Of a stretch of DNA of 53,907 nucleotides, positions 9,090 to 17,378 are shown piece by piece. Every line of letters starts with the position of its first letter. The first letter of the stretch is position 1. Source of the stretch: an uncultured Alteromonadaceae bacterium (GTDB lineage: Bacteria > Pseudomonadota > Gammaproteobacteria > Pseudomonadales > Halieaceae). The stretch lies in contig CAJYAI010000012.1 in NCBI GenBank assembly GCA_913064725.1, positions 1 to 53,907 on the forward strand, read 5' to 3'. The notes beneath the pieces were generated by a model, which saw only the letters and a list, made by a program, of their open reading frames with translations, did not search any database and had not been told where the DNA came from. The translations under genes were made by a program, and so were the position numbers.

Positions 9090-9398
9090 TCATACCGGCC
9101 ACCCGAACTCGTTCATATTAACTTTAAGTCCCTTGACTCGGATCCCTTCTGCGCGCAGTCGACGTTTGGCGAGTTCAGCTCTCGGGCAGGTAATGGTGCC
9201 GTCGTGACCCAGCACACGATGCCAGGGAACAGTGGTATCCGACGGCAGCTGTCCGAGTATTCTGCCAACCCACCGAGCTCTTCGCGGATAGCCCGACGCA
9301 GCTGCGATTCGTCCAAACGAAGAAACTTTCCCCGCTGGGATGCTGTTGACTGTGAGCAGTAGTCGCTCTTGCGGCCTGTCAGGCTCGTGACTAGTCAC
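9090..9398 (-). CDS. Alkyltransferase-like protein (ATL), O6-alkylguanine lesion recognition
   Basis: About 102 aa, consisting only of the DNA-binding domain of O6-methylguanine methyltransferase: IPAGKVSSFGRIAAASGYP, the arginine finger (RRARWVGRIL), then PWHRVLGHDG. The acceptor cysteine of PCHRV is replaced by Trp (PWHRV), which defines ATL proteins. These bind O6-alkylguanine without repairing it and hand it to nucleotide excision repair. The start is GTG at 9398, or TTG at 9401; both overlap the stop of the upstream propeller gene (9391-9393), so the two are coupled. A short hairpin (CACCCA at 9071, TGGGTG at 9084) lies just past the stop but lacks a T run. Confidence 0.9.
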   Translation of the reverse strand: MTSHEPDRPQERLLLTVNSIPAGKVSSFGRIAAASGYPRRARWVGRILGQLPSDTTVPWHRVLGHDGTITCPRAELAKRRLRAEGIRVKGLKVNMNEFGWPV

Positions 9399-10581
9399 CA
9401 ATTCTCACGCGCCCAACGCGATTTGAACTGCTCTGATGAATTAGAAGATCGCCGTCGCGCGTTTTCCACGTATGTCGGATGATGCCAACACCTGAGGGAA
9501 TGGCCCAGCTTTGGAAGCGCTCACTTTCAGGATCAAAGCGAACTAAGGCATCGGGTCGCATACCGCTCTCGTTATACCAAACAACGTCATCGATCACAGT
9601 CATGGAGTAGGGATGTGATGTGGCCCCGCTCGGTGAGTCCCATTGTGTGACCGCGCCGGTTTCCACATTGAGCCGACCTATTTTTCCGAGACTTGAGTTA
9701 ACAAACCAGACATTGCCATTACTGTCGAGATCAAGCCGCCGTATACGGGTCGCCTCATCGGGAATATCGTAATATGACAGCGACAGCGTTTGAGGGTCCA
9801 TTCGGCCAATGGCGTTTGTGCCGTTAAAGGCAACGAACAGATCGCCGTCCTTGCCAACTTTAATGCCGTAAGGTTTACGGCGTGTGTCTACTTCGATGAG
9901 GTCGCCTGTTTTAGGGTTTAGCCGACCCAGCATATTCGAGTGCTGGCTGGTGAAGTACAAACTGCCATTGGGATGAAATACTGCGGTGTGGGGGTCTCGC
10001 GCTTGAGTTGGGAACTCCTTAATGCTTCCGTCCGCAGGATTTAAGCGGCCGATAGTGCCGTTACTGTTTCCCGTGTACCAAATGAATCCCTCGTCATCTG
10101 GGACGATCGAGTGAGGCCGTGCCGAGCTCGGTAATGGGAACTCGGTCATCTTGCCTGTATCAGGATCGAGACGCCCCACCAGTGATGCCCACATGCCGGT
10201 CCACCAGATGGCACCATCGGGCGCCTCAATGGGGTCGCGCGTTCGCTGACCGAGTGTTGGCGTAATCCACTCGTCAATCACGATATTGGTGCTGCCAGGC
10301 ACCAGGATAGGGGCCTTGCTGGGCTTATGAGGGTGGTTTGTCGCCAAATACCGACTGACAGCCTCATCTCTTGCTGGCGATAGCGTGACCATGCTGGCAA
10401 TCAAATGAGACCACTCCTGGGGCGTGTCGTAGCCTTGGGCTAAGTCGAGATACCGTAGTCCGTGACACGCTGAACAGGTTTCAGCGATGTCGGTTTTCAC
10501 GTCGTAGTCAGGACTGGGTACGCTGACGTCCGCCTGAGCAATACCCACCCAAAGTAAGCTGAGCGCAGCATAAAATCGCAT
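9391..10581 (-). CDS. Secreted c-type haem plus Vgb/streptogramin-lyase-like beta-propeller protein
   Basis: A 396-aa protein. The signal peptide is MRFYAALSLLWVGIAQA (cleavage near residue 17). A short cytochrome-like region with CSACH (Cys36, Cys39, His40) follows, then from about residue 100 repeated propeller blades of the type GxIGRLNPxTGxxxEF, as in virginiamycin B lyase and related proteins. It is thus probably periplasmic with one covalent haem. The Vgb family includes true lyases but most members are uncharacterised, so antibiotic inactivation should not be assumed. It starts 2 bp after the VOC gene and overlaps the ATL gene, making a three-gene run. The haem could pass electrons from an oxidation on the propeller, which is inference. 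Confidence 0.8.
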   Translation of the reverse strand: MRFYAALSLLWVGIAQADVSVPSPDYDVKTDIAETCSACHGLRYLDLAQGYDTPQEWSHLIASMVTLSPARDEAVSRYLATNHPHKPSKAPILVPGSTNIVIDEWITPTLGQRTRDPIEAPDGAIWWTGMWASLVGRLDPDTGKMTEFPLPSSARPHSIVPDDEGFIWYTGNSNGTIGRLNPADGSIKEFPTQARDPHTAVFHPNGSLYFTSQHSNMLGRLNPKTGDLIEVDTRRKPYGIKVGKDGDLFVAFNGTNAIGRMDPQTLSLSYYDIPDEATRIRRLDLDSNGNVWFVNSSLGKIGRLNVETGAVTQWDSPSGATSHPYSMTVIDDVVWYNESGMRPDALVRFDPESERFQSWAIPSGVGIIRHTWKTRDGDLLIHQSSSNRVGRVRIGD

Positions 10582-10583
10582 GA

Positions 10584-10961
10584 CTAGACTCTGAGCAGTG
10601 TGCAGATTTTGTTCCCTGATGGATCGCGTAAGTAGGCGAGATAGATGGCGCCCATATTACTCTCCCGAACTCCGGGGGGATCCTCACAATCAGTACCGCC
10701 ATTAGCCAGTCCAGCCGCATGCCAGGCGTCCGATGCCTCTACACTAGGCGCCGAAAAACCTATGGTGCTGCCATTCCCTGCAGTAGCAGGCTGTCCATCA
10801 ATCGGCGTTGATAGGGCAAATAAGCCAGTATCCGTGATGTAAAAAACACGGCCTTTTGGATCTATAACCCCAGGCCCATAACCCAAGGCGCCGAGTGTCG
10901 CGTCGTAAAATCGTTTGGATGCTTCGATATCTGTGGCGCCGAGCATAATGTGACTGAACAT
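10584..10961 (-). CDS. VOC (glyoxalase/bleomycin-resistance fold) family protein
   Basis: A 125-aa single VOC unit: MFSHIMLGATDIEASKRFYDATLGALGY at the start (written here in description; the key parts are H4 and the RFYDATLG helix), central FALSTP and GFSAP strands, and the end YLRDPSGNKICTLL. The pattern fits metal-dependent isomerases, dioxygenases and resistance proteins. Substrate cannot be read from sequence. It is first of a run with the propeller and ATL genes on the minus strand (2-bp gap to the next). Confidence 0.85.
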   Translation of the reverse strand: MFSHIMLGATDIEASKRFYDATLGALGYGPGVIDPKGRVFYITDTGLFALSTPIDGQPATAGNGSTIGFSAPSVEASDAWHAAGLANGGTDCEDPPGVRESNMGAIYLAYLRDPSGNKICTLLRV

Positions 10962-11294
10962 GGGCTTTTCCTGTTAATACATTGACGGTGGGGTAAGGCT
11001 ACTCAAGGCGAGCAAAGTTTGTCGAGCGTTTGTTTCCGGGAACTGTGTGGCTCGCAATGAAGTGGTCTCTGGGCCAAAGCGATTCCCAGACGCTCGACGT
11101 CGTACTGAGGCATTCTTGCCGCCTCGCATTAGCAGAAGCACTCCGCGCCATATAGACAAATACCTAGCCTCTCATTGGGATAGGTGCGCTTTATCGGACT
11201 GAGAAAGGCGCCTTCACCGATAAAAGAGGTCCCCTAGGTTCACCAGCAGTGGTGCTAGGCTGCAGCCGGTAGGCCGCTGCATGAAGGTGCTCAC
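10962..11294. other. Intergenic stretch without a convincing gene
   Basis: 333 bp between the VOC gene and the molybdopterin oxidoreductase. The only open frame of note (10974-11159, minus, 61 codons) is Ser/Arg-rich, matches no family I know and has no clear ribosome site. It should contain the promoter of the VOC-propeller-ATL run. I see no strong hairpin with a T run. Confidence 0.5.
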
Positions 11295-13418
11295 TCAGGC
11301 GCCACTGAGTTCAACTGGGACTCCATTTATCGCAGCATTGCCCGAGAGTTGATCCAAGAAGTGTTCGTCAGTTATGTCATTACAGCTGACGCCCGCGTTC
11401 GCATTCGCAATCGCTGAGCGCGTGCCTTTCAGTCCATGGCCATACCCATGGGGCAAACTGACCACACCTGGCATGACTTCATCCGAGATCATCAATGTTG
11501 TTGATAATTGACCTACACGACTGCTGATGGTGATCTGCATACCTGTTTCCCAGCCTTCTTCAGCAACATCATCAGGGTGCATCAGTAAATGGTAACGCGG
11601 CTTTCCCTTAACCAGTCGCTGGTGATTATGCATCCATGAATTATTATCTCGAACGTGTCTCCGGCCAATCAGACGGTATCCGCGGCTGTTGTGTGTTTTA
11701 TCGGATAGGAGGCGCTTGATGTCAGCTAAGACCTCTGGGACCGCTAATGCAATGCGCTTGCCCGGCGTTTGCAGTCGCTGCGGACACGTGGGTTGAAGTT
11801 CACCTAGATCGATCCCTGACGGATTCGCGCGTAATGTGTCTATGCTCAGTCCCCACCCAGAGTCATCTCCGTAGGGTCCGTTGCGAAGTGCTGCATCGAC
11901 TATCTTGTGGGGTGCCAAGTGCGGCACTGACTCGACCCCTAGGCGGTCAGCTAATCGATCGCCGAGTTCGGCAAAGATTTCCCAGTCATGAAGCGCACCC
12001 TCTGGCTTAGAAAAAACCGCAGGGCTGTAGCGTGACGTGTTACGAATCGCGAGATTGTGAAAAGCAATATCGTAGTGATCATGCTCAAGTGGTGATGTTG
12101 GCGGTAAAATGATGTCGGCGTGGCGCGTGGTTTCATTAAGTGCCGGATCGAGCGAAATCATAAAGTCGACTTCTTCGAGTGCCTCATCAAGTGCGCGTCC
12201 ATTTGGCGTCGACAGAACTGGATTGCCCGCGCCCGTGAACATGACTTTGATTTGGCCCTCGCCGGGTGTGCGGATTTCGTCAGCAAGCGCTGCGGCAGGA
12301 AGTTCATAGTTAAACTCAGGTAGGCCGCGCCCCCGACTGGTAAATCTAGCGAAGCCACCGGGACTCGAGTTCACAACCTGATCCATAGCCGGTTGAGTGA
12401 ACAAACTACCTCCGGGCTTATCAAGATTGCCCGTGAGCACATTGATCACTTGAATGGCCCACTGGCACAAGGTGCCATAGGCTTGCGTACTCACACCCAT
12501 CCGCCCGTAACAAATTCCGGCCTCAGCCGCCGCTAACTCATGAGCAATACGAACGATCTCAGATGCGCTAATGCCCGTTGCCTCTGAGCCCCACTTGGGC
12601 GTCAAGGCCTGAACAGCCTCGCGTACCTCATCAATGCCATCAGTGAAGTTGGCCAGAGGACCCAGAGCGACGAGACTATCTCGGAATAAGACATGGATAA
12701 TGGCAAGCAAAAATGCCGCATCTGTTCCCGGTCGGATGAAGTGATGCTCGCTCGCGAGTTCTGCCGTCTCTGTTCGTCGTGGGTCTATTACCACGAGTTT
12801 ACCGCCACGGGCAGTCAAGTCCTTAATGCGGCGGCGGACATCTGGCACGGTCCATATGCTGCCATTGGAGGCCAGCGGATTGGCGCCGAGCATTAAAAAG
12901 TAACGCGTCCGGTCAATGTCAGGGATGGGGTTTAGTAGCATGTGCCCAAACATCCACATCGATACCAGGTGGTGGGGTAGTTGATCTACTGAAGTTGCAG
13001 AAAACCGGTTGCGCGTTCGTATGTGTCGGAACAGGTTTCGCTGGTGGGTGAGCATGCCGTAGTTATGCACTGAGGGATTGCCAAAGTACGCGCCCACCGC
13101 GTCAACTCCGTGTTGTTGAATAGCAGATGCTAGGGCATCAGCGGCCAGATCTAAGGCTTCAGACCACTCGATCTCCTCATGCTGGTATTCGCCCGCCACG
13201 GTTCGGATGCGTTTCAAGGGCTTGCGCAGGCGATCGGGATCCTCATGAATGTCTTGAAGCGAGATGGCTTTGGGGCAGACATGCCCCCGACTCAGTGGGT
13301 CGTCTTGATCGCCACGGATATCAACCACTTTGCTCCGCTCGGTTTTGATCACCAGGCCACACATGGCCTCACACAAATGACATACGCGGTGGTGAACCTC
13401 AATTGATCCTTTCGTCAT
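11295..13418 (-). CDS. Molybdopterin oxidoreductase (DMSO reductase superfamily, 4Fe-4S)
   Basis: A 707-aa protein. The N terminus holds a 4Fe-4S site with Cys13, Cys16, Cys20 and Cys48 (CHLCEAMC ... GHVCPK), followed by molybdopterin-binding domains (ANPLASNGS near 203, VIDPRRTETA near 224) and a C-terminal molydopterin dinucleotide domain (HPDDVAEEGW, SLPHGYGHG). No twin-arginine signal is visible, so it is probably cytoplasmic. The length fits single-subunit, formate-dehydrogenase-like or nitrate-reductase-like enzymes. No partner subunits or cofactor genes lie nearby, so the substrate is unknown. The ATG at 13418 has GAAAGG directly upstream. Confidence 0.88.
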   Translation of the reverse strand: MTKGSIEVHHRVCHLCEAMCGLVIKTERSKVVDIRGDQDDPLSRGHVCPKAISLQDIHEDPDRLRKPLKRIRTVAGEYQHEEIEWSEALDLAADALASAIQQHGVDAVGAYFGNPSVHNYGMLTHQRNLFRHIRTRNRFSATSVDQLPHHLVSMWMFGHMLLNPIPDIDRTRYFLMLGANPLASNGSIWTVPDVRRRIKDLTARGGKLVVIDPRRTETAELASEHHFIRPGTDAAFLLAIIHVLFRDSLVALGPLANFTDGIDEVREAVQALTPKWGSEATGISASEIVRIAHELAAAEAGICYGRMGVSTQAYGTLCQWAIQVINVLTGNLDKPGGSLFTQPAMDQVVNSSPGGFARFTSRGRGLPEFNYELPAAALADEIRTPGEGQIKVMFTGAGNPVLSTPNGRALDEALEEVDFMISLDPALNETTRHADIILPPTSPLEHDHYDIAFHNLAIRNTSRYSPAVFSKPEGALHDWEIFAELGDRLADRLGVESVPHLAPHKIVDAALRNGPYGDDSGWGLSIDTLRANPSGIDLGELQPTCPQRLQTPGKRIALAVPEVLADIKRLLSDKTHNSRGYRLIGRRHVRDNNSWMHNHQRLVKGKPRYHLLMHPDDVAEEGWETGMQITISSRVGQLSTTLMISDEVMPGVVSLPHGYGHGLKGTRSAIANANAGVSCNDITDEHFLDQLSGNAAINGVPVELSGA

Positions 13419-13498
13419 CCTTTCGTTACCTCGTCCGGTGTCTCTAGCAGCTTACCGTGCGCGACCGTTGGGAGTAAGCCGGAAATTGAGCTCATAAC

Positions 13499-15505
13499 TT
13501 AGTTGCTGTCCTGAAGCGATTTTATATACGCATTGGTACTGAACTCACGACCGAGAAATTTGGCCACAAATTTTTCCGCGGGTTCGCTTCCGGCAGCTTG
13601 CAAAACATTGCGCCGATAATCGCTCGCTATATCGGTATTGCGCAGTCCACCCTCTTCAAACCGAGAGAACAAGTCAGTTGCAATCGCGAGTGACCATTGA
13701 TACGTGTAGTAGTTGGAGCTGTAGCCATTGAGGTGCCCGAAGTTCGCGTAAAAGTGAGTGCCCGGGAGGTGCGGGTAGGCCGCATACCGCGCCTCAAGCT
13801 CCTTCATCAACGTATCAAGATCGAACGATTCGGGATGTCGGTTATAGAAGTTGAGCGATAAATTCGCATAGTAAATCTGCGTCGCCGTGCCGGTAGCTCG
13901 GCCAAAGTGTCGTGCTCGAGCCATTTTTTCGACCAATGCTTCCGGGATGGTCTCGCCCTGTTGGTTTACTGCAAACTGGCTTAGCGTCTCGTAGTCCCAA
14001 ATCCACTCTTCGAGCATTTGTGACGGCGCCTCAACAAAGTCACGCTCCATCGACATTCCTGCAATGGGAGACCACTGCTGTGTACTTGCGAACATGTTGT
14101 GTAATAAATGGCCGAACTCGTGAAGGAATGTTTCCACCTGACTGTGTTCCATCAGTCCTTTGGGGAAATTCTGAGCTAGTCCAGACATGGGAATCTGCTT
14201 GTCCTTGATGCCTGTCCGCAGCGTCCAGTGTGCAGCGTGCTGGTACTTAAATGGACGGGGATGGTTGTCCATATAGAACCGACCCAAGAGCTCGCCGTTT
14301 TCCTTTATTTGGAAGGTCTCGACATCCTCATGCCATGTCGGGGTATCCCAAGACTCGATTTCGACACCGAATAAGTCTTCCGTCAGTTTGAAAATACCGT
14401 CCCGAACCCGATCGTATTGAAAATACGTCCGCACCTCTTGAGCATCGAGGGCGTAGTCTTCCAAGCGCAGTAGGTTCTGAATGTAGGCTGATTGCCATAC
14501 CTCTACCGAAGTGGCGTTTGGCTCATCTTTTTTGAGGCGAGCCAACATGACGGCGAGTTCGTCGCGCACGGGACCCTCAAGCGCCTCTCCTATGCTGTTA
14601 AGAAATGCTTGTGCTTTATCGGGTGAGCCAATCATCTGACTATCCATGGACAGCGCGGCGTAGGACTCGAACCCCAAAATGTCAGCTAAGTCGTGCCGTT
14701 TGGCAATCAATTGCGCGAGAAGCACTTTGTTGGCGGGATAGCCGCGGGATCTGGCTTTTATTCGCAGCGCCTTGCGAAGCTGATCGCTTTTGGCGTAGGT
14801 CATCACCGGATACAGGTCGGGATAATCCGTGGTGATCGTGACGAGACCTGCGTCATCCGCAGGATGCGAGTCGATGTAATCTTGGGGCAAGCCCTCGAGT
14901 TCACTTGCTGGGACCGTAACAGACCCCACATCCTCTCGTATGTTCTTATCGAACTCGTTACCGATGGCAGTGATTTCATTTTGCAGTTCGCGGATTTTTT
15001 TTCGGGTTTCCTCATCCTTGTCCACGCCATTGCGCCGGAAGTCTGCCAGTGTCTTGACCACCATATATCGCTCAACCTCAGTTAATTGAGAGATATCTAT
15101 GGCGGCTACACGATCGTAATAGGGGCGTGATAAGTCGGTTTGTGAGAAGAAGTCTGATTGTTGTTCACTGCAGGCGTTAGCGGCAGCGCGAATGTCGGCA
15201 TCGGGGTGAACCGAACGCAGGTGCCAGACATCCCCAATGGGCGCTAATGCATCACTGACCTTCTCGTATTGACCAAATACGCTAGCAACTGTGGCTTCAC
15301 CTGTCTGGGCTTCGAGTGCGGCGAATTCAGAGTATGCCCGAGCCAGAGCTGTCTCACAGTCAGCTGCTATCTGCTCTGCAGAGGCGGTAGCCCTTATGCC
15401 ATTAATTCGTTTGGTATTCTGCGAGTCTTCGGACGTATTCTGGCTGCATCCTGCCAGTGCGCTGATACAAATTAGCGAAGTGAATGAGAAGAGTGCACGG
15501 AACAT
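13499..15505 (-). CDS. M3 family zinc metallopeptidase, lipoprotein
   Basis: A 668-aa oligopeptidase-type protein. The signal peptide ends in lipobox LAGC (Cys19), so it is probably a membrane-anchored periplasmic lipoprotein, whereas Dcp/PrlC-type M3 enzymes are mostly cytoplasmic. The zinc motif is HEFGH at 462-466, followed by the family segment MSMERDFVEAPSQMLEEW. It should cut short peptides. The ATG at 15505 is preceded by AAGGATT. It stands alone: 80 bp separate it from the molybdopterin gene downstream and 265 bp from the halogenase upstream. Confidence 0.92.
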   Translation of the reverse strand: MFRALFSFTSLICISALAGCSQNTSEDSQNTKRINGIRATASAEQIAADCETALARAYSEFAALEAQTGEATVASVFGQYEKVSDALAPIGDVWHLRSVHPDADIRAAANACSEQQSDFFSQTDLSRPYYDRVAAIDISQLTEVERYMVVKTLADFRRNGVDKDEETRKKIRELQNEITAIGNEFDKNIREDVGSVTVPASELEGLPQDYIDSHPADDAGLVTITTDYPDLYPVMTYAKSDQLRKALRIKARSRGYPANKVLLAQLIAKRHDLADILGFESYAALSMDSQMIGSPDKAQAFLNSIGEALEGPVRDELAVMLARLKKDEPNATSVEVWQSAYIQNLLRLEDYALDAQEVRTYFQYDRVRDGIFKLTEDLFGVEIESWDTPTWHEDVETFQIKENGELLGRFYMDNHPRPFKYQHAAHWTLRTGIKDKQIPMSGLAQNFPKGLMEHSQVETFLHEFGHLLHNMFASTQQWSPIAGMSMERDFVEAPSQMLEEWIWDYETLSQFAVNQQGETIPEALVEKMARARHFGRATGTATQIYYANLSLNFYNRHPESFDLDTLMKELEARYAAYPHLPGTHFYANFGHLNGYSSNYYTYQWSLAIATDLFSRFEEGGLRNTDIASDYRRNVLQAAGSEPAEKFVAKFLGREFSTNAYIKSLQDSN

Positions 15506-15770
15506 TGCTAAATCCTTAGGTAGAAGCTACGTCCAAAGCATAATATGTTTTTCGAGAGAGTGTATTGCTCAAGTTTCTAGGCTTTTCCTTACAGCATTGA
15601 AGCCCGAACATTATTTGGATCACGTGACCCTAAACGCATGAGGGTTGCGTTCAGGCACCCCTTACTAACAGCAAGGAGTACGCACCTGGTCGCTCAGTAA
15701 TAGTAGACGCTAGACTCTTATGTTTGGCTGCCAAAGCTGAGGCCTGTTAACGAGGCCCGCTTCGTCTGAG

Positions 15771-17255
15771 TTAGCCATGCGCTGGGCAATACTGTTTAAT
15801 AAATTCTTCGTGGCCAGGTAGCTTGGCTACATTCTGATTAACTGAGGTAGCGACCTTCGCCAACTCCGCTTTCAATGATTCGGCTGGCAATATTCGAGTT
15901 GCACCGTGCGTATGTTTTGGAAAAAGCCCCTGACCAAACATTACCTGAATCCAGGAGTGCGAGCGAAACAAATTGGCTTGGTCTGGCCAAACATAGCCGT
16001 TTTCCCGGAACATTTCTATGCGGTGAGCAAGAGTATCTGGAATCTCCATGGTGCGGTAAAAGTTCCAAAACTCGCTGTCATCGCGTTGTGTCTGTTTATA
16101 GTGAAGAATGATGAAATCACGCACCGCCTCCCACTCAGTTTGGGTCTCCTGATTAAACTGTTCGGCTAGCGGCGCCATCGCGCCGGCAAACGGAAATAGT
16201 CGCATCAGTCGGACCAACGCAGTATCAATCAAGTGGATACTGGTTGACTCGAGTGGCTCTACAAACCCGCTTGATAATCCTATTCCGACACAGTTTCTAT
16301 GCCAGGCACTTACCCGCCGCCCTGTTCTGAACTTAATGGCTCGTGGCTCAGTGATAGTCGGGCCTGTAACATTGTTGAGCAAGGTGGCTCGAGCTTCATC
16401 GTCAGAGCAAAAGCGGCTACTATAAACCAATCCGTTACCTGTGCGGGTTTGCAGCGGAATTCTCCACTGCCAGCCTATGTCGTGGGCGATAGCACGTGTA
16501 TACGGAGACGGACTTTCGGTGCTTTCCGTTTGCACCGCGAAGGCGCGATCAGAAGCTAGCCAGTGGCCCCAGTCCTCGAACTCAACATTGAGAGCATCGC
16601 CAAGCAAAAGACTTCTGAAGCCGGTGCAATCAACGAAAAAATCACCCACGAGATTTCTCTCATGGTCTAGCTTTAACGCTGCGATATTACCAGTCTCTTT
16701 ATCTACAACAACCTCATCAATTTTTCCCTCGACCCGGCGTACGCCAAGCGCCTCGCTTTTTTGTCGCAGAAATCCCGCATAGGCGGTGGCGTTCAAATGG
16801 AAGGCGTACGTTAGTGGCGTATCTCCCACCTTTTTCGCAAACTTGCCAGCTTCAGCAGCTTTTAACTCTAGGCAGTAGTCCTCCAATTTTCCACCGAAAC
16901 CGTTGGCATTAGCTTCCAGCCAATACTGATGGAATTCAACTAGCCAATTACTTTGTCCTATTTCGCCAAACGTGTGCGCATAGCTTTCGCCGGGGGCACC
17001 CCAGTTGTCGAAGACGATGCCGAGTTTAAACGTTGCTTGGGTTGCACGCATGAACTCGCGTTCTTCTATCCCGAAAAACTGATGAAATCTGTGCATGGTG
17101 GGGACAGTGGCCTCACCCACTCCCACGGTACCGATTTCATCGGATTCAATTAGTGTAATATCTAGCGATTTGCCTAGGCGTTTGGCTAAACTGTAAGCAG
17201 TTAACCAGCCAGCAGTCCCACCACCAGCGACGATCACGCGCGTTTTCGTTTGCAT
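15771..17255 (-). CDS. FAD-dependent tryptophan-halogenase family protein
   Basis: About 494 aa. FAD motif GGGTAGW sits at 11-17 and the halogenase signature WQWRIP near residue 270. Lys77 (TFKLGI) lies where the halogenase catalytic lysine is found, and GVGEATVP near 45-52 also fits the family. A longer frame begins with TTG at 17291, but ATG at 17255 has AAGGGA upstream and puts the FAD strand at its normal place. Known members chlorinate or brominate tryptophan, indole or other aromatics using FADH2 from a reductase. Marine relatives often lie next to TonB receptors in sugar loci and their true substrate is unknown. No flavin reductase or peptide-synthesis gene is present here. The MFS transporter gene lies 123 bp upstream. 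Confidence 0.9.
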   Translation of the reverse strand: MQTKTRVIVAGGGTAGWLTAYSLAKRLGKSLDITLIESDEIGTVGVGEATVPTMHRFHQFFGIEEREFMRATQATFKLGIVFDNWGAPGESYAHTFGEIGQSNWLVEFHQYWLEANANGFGGKLEDYCLELKAAEAGKFAKKVGDTPLTYAFHLNATAYAGFLRQKSEALGVRRVEGKIDEVVVDKETGNIAALKLDHERNLVGDFFVDCTGFRSLLLGDALNVEFEDWGHWLASDRAFAVQTESTESPSPYTRAIAHDIGWQWRIPLQTRTGNGLVYSSRFCSDDEARATLLNNVTGPTITEPRAIKFRTGRRVSAWHRNCVGIGLSSGFVEPLESTSIHLIDTALVRLMRLFPFAGAMAPLAEQFNQETQTEWEAVRDFIILHYKQTQRDDSEFWNFYRTMEIPDTLAHRIEMFRENGYVWPDQANLFRSHSWIQVMFGQGLFPKHTHGATRILPAESLKAELAKVATSVNQNVAKLPGHEEFIKQYCPAHG

Positions 17256-17378
17256 CGTATGTTCCCTTAAAGCCGCCCACGGGTCTGTCAAGCAAACCCG
17301 CAGGTTCTCTTAGCCTGCTTCCTTCCTATTTTAACCAATCGAACAGCGCACTGATCAGGTAAATAGGCGATATTTCTC

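Noticed and set aside
9391-10581. Annotation as virginiamycin B lyase (resistance gene)
   Set aside because: Only the general blade pattern is shared, and the added haem site argues for another function.
10974-11159. 61-codon minus-strand frame between VOC and molybdopterin genes
   Set aside because: Ser/Arg-rich, no family resemblance, no good ribosome site; likely chance.
15740-15757. GGCCT/AGGCC inverted repeat after the halogenase gene
   Set aside because: 5-bp stem, no T run; likely chance.
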